A DNA stretch of 61,368 nt, taken from contig NZ_LIQZ01000067.1 in the NCBI RefSeq assembly GCF_001418655.1, forward strand, positions 87,960 to 149,327, written 5' to 3'. The notes under the pieces were generated by a model, which was not told the origin of the DNA, ran no database searches, and was given only the letters and a program-made list of their open reading frames with translations. The number at the start of each line of letters is the position of its first letter. Positions within the stretch are counted from its first letter, which is position 1. Position numbers and translations under genes: made by a program. Positions 39,853 to 49,164 of this stretch are shown here, in pieces. The stretch is from Streptomyces phaeochromogenes. Lineage in GTDB: Bacteria > Actinomycetota > Actinomycetes > Streptomycetales > Streptomycetaceae.

Positions 39853-40760
39853 TGGCCGACTCCGGTGGCGCGGCCGGCGGGGGCGACTCCGTACAACTGC
39901 GGTACGGCGTCGACGAGTTCGTCGTACGTGAGGGCCTCGCCGGACCGGCTGGGATGGACGCCGGCGACGGTCCAGCCCTGCAGTCGGTTCAGCCGGTTGC
40001 CCTCGATGCGCAGGACCTGGCCGGTCAACCAGGCCGAGCTGTCGGAGGCCAGGTAGACGACGACACCGGAGGCGTTGGCGGGATCGCGCGGATCGAAACC
40101 GTCGACGGCCTGGAGAGACGCGCCGACGTCCAGCCCGTCCGTCATCCGCGTGGCCGCGATCGGTGAAACGGCGTTCGCGGTGACGCCGTACCGGCGCATC
40201 TCCAGGGCGGTCAGCACGGTGAGCCCGGCGATACCGGCCTTCGCCGCGCCGTAATTGGACTGGCCCTGGTTGCCGAACAGGCCGGTCCCGGACGTCGTGT
40301 TGATCACGCGGCCGGCGACACGCTCGCCCTGCTTCGACGCCTCTCGCCAGTACGCGCAGGCGTGCCGCGTCAGTGCGAAGGTGCCCTTGAGATGCACGGC
40401 GATCACCGCGTCGAACTCGGCCTCGGTCATCGAGAACAGCATGCGGTCGCGCACGATCCCCGCGTTGTTCACGACGATGTCGAGGCGGCCGAACTCCGCG
40501 ACGGTGTCCGCGACCATGGCCTCGGTCGCCGCCCAGTCCGTCACCGAGGAGTGGTTGGCGACCGCCCGGCCGCCGAGCTTGGTGATCTCGGCGACGACCT
40601 CGTCGGCGGGGGAGTCGCCCGTCCGTTCGCCGTGCACGCCCGAGCCGAGATCGTTCACCACCACGGTCGCGCCGGCCTCGGCGAGCGCCAGGCAGTGCGC
40701 CCGGCCCAGCCCTCTCCCGCCGCCGGTGACGATGGCGACCTTGTCGTCGAGGATGCCCAC
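39849..40760 (-). CDS. short-chain dehydrogenase 2 (MFE-2-like)
   Basis: A 303-residue NAD-dependent SDR of the same subtype as the one at 30988: TGGGRGLGRAHCLALAEAGATVVVNDLGSG, NNAGIVRDRML, Ser in NTTSGTGLFG and YGAAKAG. It probably oxidises a 3-hydroxyacyl-CoA. GTG 40760 follows GGAGG by seven bases. Its stop overlaps the DoxX start. Two paralogues of the same subtype in one island suggest two rounds or two branches of chain shortening. Confidence 0.9.
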   Translation of the reverse strand: MGILDDKVAIVTGGGRGLGRAHCLALAEAGATVVVNDLGSGVHGERTGDSPADEVVAEITKLGGRAVANHSSVTDWAATEAMVADTVAEFGRLDIVVNNAGIVRDRMLFSMTEAEFDAVIAVHLKGTFALTRHACAYWREASKQGERVAGRVINTTSGTGLFGNQGQSNYGAAKAGIAGLTVLTALEMRRYGVTANAVSPIAATRMTDGLDVGASLQAVDGFDPRDPANASGVVVYLASDSSAWLTGQVLRIEGNRLNRLQGWTVAGVHPSRSGEALTYDELVDAVPQLYGVAPAGRATGVGQ

Positions 40761-40788
40761 GCCGTACCTCCTGAGCAGATCTGTCGGG

Positions 40789-41943
40789 TCAGTTGAGTTC
40801 GCGGAGTACTTCGTCGGTGTGCTCGCCGAGCGTCGGCGCGCCCCCGAGTGGCTTGTCGTCGACGCCCCAGAAGGCGACGGGCGTCGCCACCGTCCGAAGC
40901 ATCGGGGCGTCACCCATGCCGGGCTGTTCGACGAACGCCCCGACCGCCTCCGCCTGCGGATCGGCCGACACCTCCGCCAAGGTCTGCACGGGCGCCCACC
41001 ACACGCCCTCGGCGTCGAACCGCTCCGCCCACTCGTCCAGCGGGAGCCGCGCGAACTCCTCGTCGAACACGGCGATCAGTTCGCGTACGTGGCCACGCCG
41101 GGCCTTGCCGGTCGCGAACCGCTCGTCCGTCGCCAGGTCCTCGCGACCCAGCGCCTTGACGACACCGGGCCAGTGACGGTTGCCCTCCAGACCGACCAGC
41201 CAGAACCAGCGGTCGTCGGCTGCCCGGTAGGAGTTGTAGAGCGGGGACTCGTGCTCGGTGCGGTAGCGGGTACGCCCGCGCTTGCCGAAGAAGTTCTGCA
41301 GGGCGAGGTCGTTGCCGTTGGCGTACGTCCCGGAGCGGAGCAGTGACACGTCGACCACACCGCCCTCACCCGTACTCCCACGACGCAGCAATGCGGCCAG
41401 GACGCCCGCCACCAGGTTGGACGCGGCCGTACGGTCGCCGAGGCCGGGGCGGATGCCGGGCGGGGGCTCCCCGGCCGGGTTGAGCATGGCGGCGATGCCG
41501 GGGCGGGCCCAGAAGGCGGAGACGTCGTACCCGGCCCGGTCGCGCTCGGCGCCCGCCCAGCCGTAGCCCGTCAACGTGCCTATGACCAGGCGGGGATGGC
41601 GGGCACGCAGCTCGTCCGGTGCCAGGCCCAGACGCTCCAGGGCGCCGGGGCGGAGATTGGTGACGAAGACGTCGGCGCGCTCCAGCAGCCGCTCCAACGC
41701 GTCCTTGCCCTCCTGCGATCGCAGGTCGAGGACGATCCCGCGCTTGCCGCGGTTGTCGGTCTCGAACGGGGGCGCGCTGTCGATGTCCTGACCGACGTGC
41801 CGGAGGGTGTACCGGTTGGGGTCGCCGGTCGGAGCCTCCACCTTCACCACGTCGGCGCCCCAGTCGGCGAGCATGGTGGCAGCGGCGGGTGCCGCCACCC
41901 ACATGCCCAGCTCGACGACGGCAATGCCCTCCAGTGGCCGCAC
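40789..41943 (-). CDS. CaiB/BaiF-family CoA-transferase
   Basis: A 384-residue class III CoA-transferase. It begins RPLEGIAVVELGMWVAAPAAATMLADWGADVVKVE, the classic opening, and has GYDVSAFWARPG and the GDRTAASNLVAGVLAALLRR helix; the likely nucleophile Asp lies in the GYDVSA segment. It would move CoA between a product acid and the incoming substrate acid, an ATP-free way of activation. GTG 41943 follows GGAGG by nine bases. It lies between the SDR and crotonase genes of the leftward operon. Confidence 0.9.
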   Translation of the reverse strand: MRPLEGIAVVELGMWVAAPAAATMLADWGADVVKVEAPTGDPNRYTLRHVGQDIDSAPPFETDNRGKRGIVLDLRSQEGKDALERLLERADVFVTNLRPGALERLGLAPDELRARHPRLVIGTLTGYGWAGAERDRAGYDVSAFWARPGIAAMLNPAGEPPPGIRPGLGDRTAASNLVAGVLAALLRRGSTGEGGVVDVSLLRSGTYANGNDLALQNFFGKRGRTRYRTEHESPLYNSYRAADDRWFWLVGLEGNRHWPGVVKALGREDLATDERFATGKARRGHVRELIAVFDEEFARLPLDEWAERFDAEGVWWAPVQTLAEVSADPQAEAVGAFVEQPGMGDAPMLRTVATPVAFWGVDDKPLGGAPTLGEHTDEVLRELN

Positions 41944-42018
41944 GGTCCACCACCTCCACACCGGTTCGGATCAGTCGGGGTCTGTCAGGGGTCTGTTATG
42001 GGTTTTCGAGAACGCTCG

Positions 42019-42789
42019 CTACCTGCCGCGGAAGTCTCCGGGGCGACGTTCGCGGAAAGCCTTGAGTCCCTCGGCCCGGTCCTCGGTGGAGAACAGCACC
42101 GAGACGGTCTCGCGCTCGTACGCGATCGCCGTCTCCAGGTCCATGCCGAGCCCGTGGTCGATGAGCCGCTTGCCCGCCACGAGCGCCAGAGGTGCACCGG
42201 CCGCGAGGGTGGCGGCCAAGGCCTCGGCGGTGGCGAGTGCTCCGCCGCGCTCGGCCAGTTCGTTGACCAGGCCGAGCTGCCAGGCCCGTTCCGCGTCGAT
42301 CGGCTCGCCGGTGAGGATCATCTGCTTGGCGATCGCGGGAGGCAGCAGTCGCGGCAGCCGCTGGGTGCCGCCCGCGCCCGGCAGTACGCCGAGTTTCATC
42401 TCGGGCAGGCCGAGCCGCGCACCCCGCTCCACCACGCGCAGGTCGCAGGCGAGCGCCAGCTCAAGACCGCCGCCGAAGGCGAAACCGTGGACGGCCGCGA
42501 CCGAAGGCTTGGGGAACTCCTCCAGAAGTGCGTACACCCCGGTCAGGCGCTCCACGAAGGCACGGAACTGCCCGGGTGCCGTGAACGACTCGATCTCGCT
42601 GATGTCGGCCCCGGCCGAGAAGGCGCGGCCCGCTCCCGTCAGGACCAGGGCGCGTACGTCGTCGTTGTCGCGCAGGTCGTTCAGCGTCTGCGCGAGCCGG
42701 TCCACGGTCTCGGAGCCGATGGCATTGAGCTGTCCGGGCCGGTCCAGGGTCAACACGGCGAGTTTGTCGCGGAGTTCGACGTTCAGCAC
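42019..42789 (-). CDS. enoyl-CoA hydratase (canonical crotonase)
   Basis: A 256-residue crotonase with both catalytic glutamates in place: FGGGLELALACDLR and LPEMKLGVLPGAGGTQRLPR. The oxyanion-hole segment AFSAGADISEIE is also intact. It should hydrate 2-enoyl-CoA to 3-hydroxyacyl-CoA. The GTG at 42789 is preferred because GAGG lies eight bases upstream; a GTG three codons earlier falls inside that site. It follows the SDR gene almost without a gap. Among the four crotonase-fold proteins here it is the only fully conventional hydratase. Confidence 0.92.
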   Translation of the reverse strand: MLNVELRDKLAVLTLDRPGQLNAIGSETVDRLAQTLNDLRDNDDVRALVLTGAGRAFSAGADISEIESFTAPGQFRAFVERLTGVYALLEEFPKPSVAAVHGFAFGGGLELALACDLRVVERGARLGLPEMKLGVLPGAGGTQRLPRLLPPAIAKQMILTGEPIDAERAWQLGLVNELAERGGALATAEALAATLAAGAPLALVAGKRLIDHGLGMDLETAIAYERETVSVLFSTEDRAEGLKAFRERRPGDFRGR

Positions 42790-42799
42790 GGTGCTCACC

Positions 42800-43555
42800 T
42801 CAGACCATCGTGAGGCCGCCGCTGACCGAGAGCGTCTGCCCGGTCATGTAGGCGGCGTCGTCGGACGCGAGGAAGGCCACCACTCCGGCGATCTCGGCGG
42901 GCCGGGCGACGCGGCGCAGCGGGATCGCCCGCACGGTCGCGTCGTACATCTTCTGGCTGTACTCGGCGACCTGGCCGAGCAGCGCGGTGTCGGTCGGCCC
43001 AGGGCAGACGCTGTTGACGGTGATGCCGTGCCGGGCGACCTCGCGGGCCAGTGCCTTGCCGAAGGCGATGACCCCGCCCTTCGTCGCGGAGTACACCACC
43101 TCGCCGGACGAGCCGACCCGGCCGGCGTCCGAAGCGATGAGGACGACCCGGCCGCCCCCGCGCTCGGTCATCGAGTCGAGCACGGCCCTGGTCATGGTGA
43201 GGGTGCCCCGGAGATTGACCGCGATGATCCGGTCCCAGGTCTCCTCGGTGCTGTCGACGAAGCGGCCGATGACGTCGACGGCCGCGTTGTTGACCAGGAT
43301 GTCCACCGGGCCGAGTTCGCCGGTCGCCCGCTCCACGGCCTCGCGCACGGCCACGCTGTCGGAGATGTCCACGCCGACGCCCGTCGCGCGGACGGAATGC
43401 CGTTCGGCGAGTCCGGCCGCGACCTTCGCGGCGGCCTCCTGGTCGAGGTCGCAGACGGCGACCGAGGCTCCCTGGGCGGCGAGTCGGTCGGCGATCGCCT
43501 CGCCGATGCCGCGGCCCGCTCCGGTGACGAGTGCCACCTTGTCCCGTACGCTCAC
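42800..43555 (-). CDS. short-chain dehydrogenase 3 (FabG-like)
   Basis: A 251-residue classical SDR: TGAGRGIGEAIADRLAAQGASVAVCDLD (NAD type), NNAAVDVIG, IASDAGRVGSSGEVVYSATKGG (Ser, Tyr, Lys) and GGLTMV at the end. It probably acts on a 3-hydroxyacyl-CoA or on an alcohol of the pathway. It starts with GTG 43555, 33 bp from operator site D, and heads the leftward operon SDR, crotonase, CoA-transferase, SDR, DoxX, dehydrogenase. Confidence 0.9.
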   Translation of the reverse strand: MSVRDKVALVTGAGRGIGEAIADRLAAQGASVAVCDLDQEAAAKVAAGLAERHSVRATGVGVDISDSVAVREAVERATGELGPVDILVNNAAVDVIGRFVDSTEETWDRIIAVNLRGTLTMTRAVLDSMTERGGGRVVLIASDAGRVGSSGEVVYSATKGGVIAFGKALAREVARHGITVNSVCPGPTDTALLGQVAEYSQKMYDATVRAIPLRRVARPAEIAGVVAFLASDDAAYMTGQTLSVSGGLTMV

Positions 43556-43587
43556 GCGCCCTCCCTCGCCCAGCTGCCGATACAGCG

Positions 43588-43616
43588 CTATCGTATAACT
43601 ACTTCAGCTAAATAAG
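43588..43616. promoter_or_regulatory. island operator site D
   Basis: An AT-rich patch (CTATCGTATAAC followed by TACTTCAGCTAAATAAG) between divergent SDR 3 and dehydrogenase 5, 25-33 bp from each start. CAGCTAAATAAG resembles the left arm of site E. It is more degenerate than the others. Confidence 0.5.
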
Positions 43617-43640
43617 CGAGATGCCTGAGTGGAGTCGAGC

Positions 43641-44783
43641 ATGCGCCGTACGATCTTCACCGCGGAACACGAGCTGTTCCGGGACACCGCCCGCACCTTC
43701 TACCTGCGTGAATGCGCCCCGAACGCCGAGCAGTGGGAGCGGGACGGCCAGGTGGGCAGGGCCGCGTGGGCAGCCGCGGGCAAGGCCGGGCTCATCGGCT
43801 GGCAGTTCCCGGAGGAGTACGGCGGCCAGGGGATCTGGGACTTCCGCTACAACGCCATCATGGCGGAGGAGATGGCGGCGACCAGCTCGGTCGGCATCGG
43901 GCTCGGGCTGCAGAACGACGTCATCCCGCCCTATCTGATGCACCTCACCACCCCTGAGCAGAAGGCCCGTTGGCTGCCCGGAGTGGTCAGTGGCGAGACC
44001 ATCTGCGCGCTCGCCCTGTCCGAGCCGGCCGCCGGGTCCGACCTCAAGGGCATCCGCACCACCGCCCGCCGGGACGGCGACGAATGGGTGATCGACGGCT
44101 CCAAGACCTTCATCACCAACGGCATCCTGGCCGACCTGGTCATCGTGGCCTGCAAGACCGACCCGGACGCCGGGCACAAGGGCATCAGCCTGATAGTCGT
44201 CGAGCGCGGCACCGAGGGCTTCGAGCGCGGACGCAAGCTCGACAAGGTCGGGATGAAGGCCCAGGACACCGCCGAGCTGTTCTTCCACGACGTCCGCGTC
44301 CCCGCCGAGAACCTCATAGGGCAGGAGGGGCGCGGTTTCTACCACATGATGGGCAACCTCCCGACCGAGCGGCTGGCCATCGCCGTCTCCTCGCTCGCCG
44401 CGGCCGAGCGGGCCTACGCGCTGGCGCTGGAGTACGCCAAGACCCGTACGGCTTTCGGGCAGCCCATCGGGCAGTTCCAGGCGAACCGCTTCGCCCTCGC
44501 CGACATCAAGGCCAAGCTGGGCGTCGCCCGGGTCTACGTGGACGGCTGCATCATGGCCCTCTTCCAGGGCGAGCTGACCCCTGAAGAGGCCGCCGCGGCC
44601 AAGTACTGGACCTCGGAGACCGGCTGGGAGGTCATCGACCGCTGCATGCAGCTCTTCGGCGGCTACGGCTACGTCAACGAGTACGAGATCGCGCGCATCT
44701 GGCGGGACAGCCGGGTCCAGCGGGTGTTCGGCGGGACCTCGGAGATCATGCAGGAGATCATCGGGCGCTCGCTCGGACTGTGA
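43641..44783 (+). CDS. acyl-CoA dehydrogenase 5
   Basis: A 380-residue dehydrogenase resembling the long-chain or isovaleryl-type enzymes: ALSEPAAGSDLKGIRTTARRDGDEWVIDGSKTFITNG, NLPTERLAIAVSSLAAAERAY, and VFGGTSEIMQEIIGRSLGL, where Gly replaces the YEGT Glu; in this subgroup the base sits on an earlier helix. The Glu of PTERL is a candidate. ATG 43641 has GGAG seven bases upstream; a GTG four codons earlier is possible. It is a one-gene unit facing the leftward operon across site D. Confidence 0.9.
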   Translation: MRRTIFTAEHELFRDTARTFYLRECAPNAEQWERDGQVGRAAWAAAGKAGLIGWQFPEEYGGQGIWDFRYNAIMAEEMAATSSVGIGLGLQNDVIPPYLMHLTTPEQKARWLPGVVSGETICALALSEPAAGSDLKGIRTTARRDGDEWVIDGSKTFITNGILADLVIVACKTDPDAGHKGISLIVVERGTEGFERGRKLDKVGMKAQDTAELFFHDVRVPAENLIGQEGRGFYHMMGNLPTERLAIAVSSLAAAERAYALALEYAKTRTAFGQPIGQFQANRFALADIKAKLGVARVYVDGCIMALFQGELTPEEAAAAKYWTSETGWEVIDRCMQLFGGYGYVNEYEIARIWRDSRVQRVFGGTSEIMQEIIGRSLGL

Positions 44784-44834
44784 GCCCGTGGGGCGGGACG
44801 TGCTCCAGTCATTGCTTCAGTCATTGACTACCTT

Positions 44835-44859
44835 GGCTAAATAGGTTAGCTATTTAACC
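44835..44859. promoter_or_regulatory. island operator site E (best palindrome)
   Basis: GGCTAAATAG-GTTAG-CTATTTAACC: 10 bp arms with one mismatch and a 5 bp centre, 42 bp upstream of the aldehyde dehydrogenase. This is the clearest symmetric example of the shared motif. Confidence 0.7.
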
Positions 44860-44900
44860 TGGATGCGCGGACGGCGCCGGACGGTTTCAAGGAGGCATCC

Positions 44901-46391
44901 GTGGTCACGGTCGATGTGAAACTGCACCAGGACAGAGCCGAGCACGATCTGCCGCAGCCGAGGCTGGTCATCGGCGGCAAGGACATCACCGACACCAGCG
45001 GCGGCCTCTACGAGCACAGGAATCCGGCAACCGGCCTGGTCCAGGCGCTCATCCCCCTCGCGGGTGCCGCCGAGGTGGACCGGGCCGTGGCCGCCGCCCG
45101 CCAGGCCTTCGAGGTATGGGGCACCATGCGCCCCGCCGAGCGCCGCCGACTGCTCACCCGGTTCGCCCAGCTGCTCCGCGACCACATCGCCGACTTCGCC
45201 GCGATCTGCCCGCTGGAGAACGGCGTCTGCATCGGCGGCTGGGCTTCGAGCGTCGGACCGCACGTCGCCGAGTGGACCGAGTACTACGCCGGCTGGGCCG
45301 ACAAGATCGAGGGCATGGTCGGCGCGGCCTACAGCCCGCACGAGAACGTCGAGTACACCATCGCCGAGCCCTACGGCGTCATCGGCCACATCATCACCTG
45401 GAACTCGCCCGCCCTGTCGCTGGCGATGAAGGTCCCGCCGTCGCTCGCCGCCGGGAACACCGTGGTCATCAAACCGGCCGAGTCGACACCGTTCTCCGCG
45501 CTGCTCTTCGCCGATCTCGCCCGAGAGGCGGGCATCCCCGACGGTGTGATCAACGTCGTCACCGGGCTCGGCGACGCGGGCGCCGCCCTGGTGACGCACC
45601 CTGGGGTCGACAAGATCTCCTTCACCGGCGGACCCGCCACCGCGCGCCGCATCATGGCCGACGCGGCCCTGAGCCTCAAGCCCGTCGTGTTCGAGCTGGG
45701 CGGCAAGTCCGCCAACCTGCTCTTCGCCGACACCGACCTGGACACCGTCGTGCCGTACTGCGCCGCCTTCGCCATGAGCAACACCGGGCAGGGCTGCGCG
45801 CTGCCCACCCGGCTGCTGGTCGAGCGGCCGGTCTACGACGAGGTCGTCGCGCGCGTCACCGGGGTCGTGGCCCACCTGCCCGTCGGCGATCCGCTCGACC
45901 CGACGACGTACATAGGACCCCTCATCAACGAAGCCGCCCGCGACCGGGTCCAAGGCGTGATCGACAAGGCCGTCGAGGGAGGCACGGGCCGACTCGTGTT
46001 CGGCGGTGAACGCATCGACTCCGACGGCTACTTCGTGTCCCCGACGGTCTTCGCGGACGTCGACAACCGCAGCGACCTCGCCCAGCAGGAGATCTTCGGC
46101 CCGGTCCTGGCCATCACCCCGTTCGACACCGAGGACGAGGTGGTAGCCCTGGCCAACGACAGCGAGTACGGCCTGTCCGCCTACATCCAGACCCGTGACA
46201 TCGCGCGCGTCAACCGCCTGGTGCCGCGTCTGAAGGCCGGCACCGTCTACGTCAACCCCGGGCCGAATCCCATCACTTCGCCCGCCACGCCCTTCGGCGG
46301 CGTCGGCCTCAGTGGATTCGGACGGGAAGGCGGCAAGGCCGGCCTGGAGGAGTTCATCAACGTCAAGGGTGTCGGCATCGGCCGCGTCTGA
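44901..46391 (+). CDS. NAD(P)-dependent aldehyde dehydrogenase
   Basis: A 496-residue ALDH-superfamily enzyme. Catalytic Glu265 (FELGGKSA) and Cys299 (NTGQGCALPTRLLV) are in place, with the NAD-binding ITWNSPALSLAMKVPPSLAAGNTVVIKPAE and FTGGPATARRI. It would oxidise an aldehyde set free in the pathway to an acid. GTG 44901 follows AAGGAGG by six bases. It leads the operon ALDH, adenylate-forming enzyme, thiolase-like protein, DUF35 protein, GntR regulator, which fits a retro-aldol cleavage followed by aldehyde oxidation. Confidence 0.92.
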   Translation: MVTVDVKLHQDRAEHDLPQPRLVIGGKDITDTSGGLYEHRNPATGLVQALIPLAGAAEVDRAVAAARQAFEVWGTMRPAERRRLLTRFAQLLRDHIADFAAICPLENGVCIGGWASSVGPHVAEWTEYYAGWADKIEGMVGAAYSPHENVEYTIAEPYGVIGHIITWNSPALSLAMKVPPSLAAGNTVVIKPAESTPFSALLFADLAREAGIPDGVINVVTGLGDAGAALVTHPGVDKISFTGGPATARRIMADAALSLKPVVFELGGKSANLLFADTDLDTVVPYCAAFAMSNTGQGCALPTRLLVERPVYDEVVARVTGVVAHLPVGDPLDPTTYIGPLINEAARDRVQGVIDKAVEGGTGRLVFGGERIDSDGYFVSPTVFADVDNRSDLAQQEIFGPVLAITPFDTEDEVVALANDSEYGLSAYIQTRDIARVNRLVPRLKAGTVYVNPGPNPITSPATPFGGVGLSGFGREGGKAGLEEFINVKGVGIGRV

Positions 46392-46424
46392 CCCTCACCT
46401 TCCGAAGCCTTTGGAGCCATGAGC

Positions 46425-48008
46425 ATGCATTCCGCCCGCCGCCTGACGCTCGGCGACATCATCCGCGAGCACCGAAGGTCCTTCCCCGACGGCGTCGCCC
46501 TCGTGGACGGCGAAGTCCGGCTGACCTGGCCCGAGTTGGACGAGCGCACCAACCGGCTCGCCCACGCCCTCACGGATGCCGGGGTCGGGCCGGGCGACCG
46601 CATCCTGTGGCTGGGACAGAACTCCTTCCGGATCTGGGAGCTGCTCGGCGCCGCGGCGAAGACCGGAGCCATGGTCTGTCCCGGGTACTGGCGGTGGGCA
46701 GCCCCCGAAATGGCGTTCGCGGTCGAGGACTTCGACCCCAAGGTCGTCGTCTGGCAGGACGAGGAGATCGGCGACACGGTCGGCAAGGCGCGAGCCGAAC
46801 TGGGCAGCGACCACCGGGCGTTGTGGCTGCGGCATGACGTCGAGAGCGCTGCGGGCCCCGACTCCTACGAGTCCTTCCTGGCCTCCGGATCACCCGAGGA
46901 CCCGTGCACCGACGTCGACCCGGACTCCGCGCTCCTGGTCATCTACACCGCCGCGATCACCGGACGGCAGTCCGGCTCGATGCTCTCGCACCGCAACCTG
47001 CTCGCCATGGGTACGAGCAGCGCCTGGATGGGCGACATCGGCCGGGAGGCCGCCTTCCTCGGCGCCGGACCGATGTTCCACATCGGCAACTACCAGTTCT
47101 GGGGTGTCCCTGCCTTCGTCCACGGCGGGAAGAACGTCATCGTCCGCCGCGTGATCGCCGAGGAGCTGCTCCCGCTGCTGGCGGCGGAGCAGTGCACCCA
47201 CGCGTATCTGATGCCCCCGACCATCGCGCAGCTCGTCGCCCTGAACCGCGAGGCGGGCCACGACCTCTCCCATCTGCGGGCCAGCGTCGCCGCACCCCTG
47301 TGGCAGGGCACCGTGCCCACCGACCAGAGCCGCTTCACCCGCAACGGCGGTGGCGAAGGCCGCGGTTATGGGCAGACGGAGGTGACCGGGTTCGCCGTGA
47401 CCGGCGCCCATGGCGGCTCGGGCACCGGCAACGCGGGGCGACCGGGACCCTTCAGCGCCGTACGCATCCTGGACAGCGCCGGCAAGGAATGCGCGATCGG
47501 CGAGGCCGGCGAGATCTGCGTACGCGGCGACCTCGTGCACCTCGGCTACTGGAACCGCCCGGAGATCAACGAGGAGCGCTTCCGCTTCGGCTGGTGGCAC
47601 ACCACCGACCTCGGACGGCGTGAGCCCGACGGCACGATCAGCTTCCTCGGGACGACGACCCGCATGCTCAAGTCGGCGGCCGAGAACATCTTCCCCGCCG
47701 AGGTGGAGAACTGCGTCGAGTCCCATCCCGCGGTGAAGGAGGCCGCCGTGATCGGCGTGCCCAACGAACGCTGGGCCCAGGACGTCAAGGCCGTCGTGGT
47801 GCTCCAGGAAGGCGCCGACCCGGTCACGGCGGCGGACATCGTCGAGCACTGCCGGTCGCGCATCGCCTCGTACAAGAAGCCGAAGACGGTGGAGTTCGTC
47901 GAGGCCCTGCCCCGTACCAAGGACTTCGCCAAGGACTACGAGGCACTCGACGAGCGGTTCGGCGGTGGCGGCTATCCCGGCGGCGACACGCTGGGCGCGG
48001 GACGGTGA
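46425..48008 (+). CDS. acyl-CoA synthetase-like protein with degenerate P-loop
   Basis: A 527-residue member of the adenylate-forming (FadD-like) superfamily. Folding motifs are kept (RGYGQTEVTGF, WWHTTDLGRREPDGTISFLG, and the hinge LKSAAENIFPAEVE), but the ATP phosphate loop, normally TSGTTGxPKG, reads YTAAITGRQSG (174-184), without the Thr-Thr-Gly-x-Pro-Lys core, and the C-terminal Lys region (PRTKDFAKDY) is also atypical. Similar loops occur in some actinobacterial FadD-like proteins, so it may still be active. ATG 46425 is better spaced from GGAG than ATG 46419. Confidence 0.85.
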   Translation: MHSARRLTLGDIIREHRRSFPDGVALVDGEVRLTWPELDERTNRLAHALTDAGVGPGDRILWLGQNSFRIWELLGAAAKTGAMVCPGYWRWAAPEMAFAVEDFDPKVVVWQDEEIGDTVGKARAELGSDHRALWLRHDVESAAGPDSYESFLASGSPEDPCTDVDPDSALLVIYTAAITGRQSGSMLSHRNLLAMGTSSAWMGDIGREAAFLGAGPMFHIGNYQFWGVPAFVHGGKNVIVRRVIAEELLPLLAAEQCTHAYLMPPTIAQLVALNREAGHDLSHLRASVAAPLWQGTVPTDQSRFTRNGGGEGRGYGQTEVTGFAVTGAHGGSGTGNAGRPGPFSAVRILDSAGKECAIGEAGEICVRGDLVHLGYWNRPEINEERFRFGWWHTTDLGRREPDGTISFLGTTTRMLKSAAENIFPAEVENCVESHPAVKEAAVIGVPNERWAQDVKAVVVLQEGADPVTAADIVEHCRSRIASYKKPKTVEFVEALPRTKDFAKDYEALDERFGGGGYPGGDTLGAGR

Positions 48009-48012
48009 CCCG

Positions 48013-49164
48013 GTGAACGACCGGCAGCCCGTAGTGGTAGGCGTCCACGCCACCGAACAGGCGCTGAGCCTCCCCGACCGTGACGCCATGGACCTCGCCC
48101 TCGAAGCGGTGTCCGGAGCGATCGCCGACGCCGGACTGACCCCGGCGGACATCGACGGCGCCCAGGTCGACTGGCCCGGCCCCGGCGGCGTACCTGGCGA
48201 GGGCAGTTCATGGGCCCGCATGCTCGGCCGGGACCTGCGCTGGACCAGCGACTCGATGCTCGACAACGCCGGCTCCCGGGGCCTGCTCAAAGCGGCGGCG
48301 GCCGTACGGGCCGGACTCGCGGACACTGTCGTGGTCGGCGGCTGCAAGCTGGTCTCGCGCGGTGGAGGCCCCGTCGGGGCCGGTGTACCGCTGGAGTTCG
48401 CCGATGTGTGGGGCAGCTACGTGGTCGCGCAGTTCGCGCTGGTCGCGGCCCGGCACATGCACGAATACGGCACCACGGCCCGCCAGTTGGCCGAGGTCGC
48501 CGCGACGATCCGCAACAACGGCACGACCAACCCCGAGGCGATGATGTACGGCCGCGGCCCGTACACCGCCGACGACGTGCTCGCCTCCCGCATGGTCGCC
48601 ACCCCCTTCCACCTGCTGGACTGCTGCATCGTCGGCGAAGGCGGCGCCGCACTCGTGGTGACCACCGCCGAAAGGGCCCGCGACCTGCCCCAGCAGCCCA
48701 TCGCCGTACTCGGCGGAGGCATGGAATACCACCAGGCCGCGTACGCCAATCCGGCGCTGCACCGGGAGGTCGGGCAGCTCGGCCGCGACGCCGCCGCCCG
48801 CGCCTACGCCATGGCCGGCATCGGTCCGCACGACGTGGACGTGTTCTCCCTCTACGACCCCAACTCCTTCGAGGTCATCAGGCAGTTGGAGATCCTCGGC
48901 CTGTGCGGGGAGGGGGAGGGCGGACCGCTGGCAGCCAGTGGCGCCATCGCCGTCGGCGGCAAGCATCCCGTCAATCCGGACGGCGGCTGCCTGGCATACG
49001 CGTGGAACGGGACGCAGCAGATGACGCTCAAGGTTGTCGAGGCCGTACGGCAGTTGCGCGGCAGCGCGGTGCACCAGGTCGAGGGCGCGGAGCTGGCGGT
49101 CGTCGGCAACGCCGGATCCGGGGCGCAGCACTACGAGATGAGCGTGCTGGGGAGGACCCGATGA
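48013..49164 (+). CDS. thiolase-fold Ltp-like protein 2, no catalytic Cys
   Basis: A 383-residue thiolase-superfamily protein related to SCP2/Ltp proteins. At the place of the thiolase Cys it reads SMLDNAGSRGLLKAAAAV (about residue 80-98), so thiolysis is unlikely. The end is like other Ltp proteins (VGGKHPVNPDGGCLAYAWNGTQQMTLKVVEAV). Together with the DUF35 gene that overlaps its stop by 4 nt, it fits the Ltp2-type retro-aldolase, and an aldehyde dehydrogenase lies upstream in the same operon. GTG 48013 lies four bases past the synthetase stop. Confidence 0.83.
   Translation: MNDRQPVVVGVHATEQALSLPDRDAMDLALEAVSGAIADAGLTPADIDGAQVDWPGPGGVPGEGSSWARMLGRDLRWTSDSMLDNAGSRGLLKAAAAVRAGLADTVVVGGCKLVSRGGGPVGAGVPLEFADVWGSYVVAQFALVAARHMHEYGTTARQLAEVAATIRNNGTTNPEAMMYGRGPYTADDVLASRMVATPFHLLDCCIVGEGGAALVVTTAERARDLPQQPIAVLGGGMEYHQAAYANPALHREVGQLGRDAAARAYAMAGIGPHDVDVFSLYDPNSFEVIRQLEILGLCGEGEGGPLAASGAIAVGGKHPVNPDGGCLAYAWNGTQQMTLKVVEAVRQLRGSAVHQVEGAELAVVGNAGSGAQHYEMSVLGRTR

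Noticed and set aside
41944..42018. Search for an operator upstream of the CoA-transferase gene
   Set aside because: The 75 bp gap contains TCAGGGGTCTGTTATGGG but nothing like the shared motif, so the gene is taken as part of the operon from 43555.
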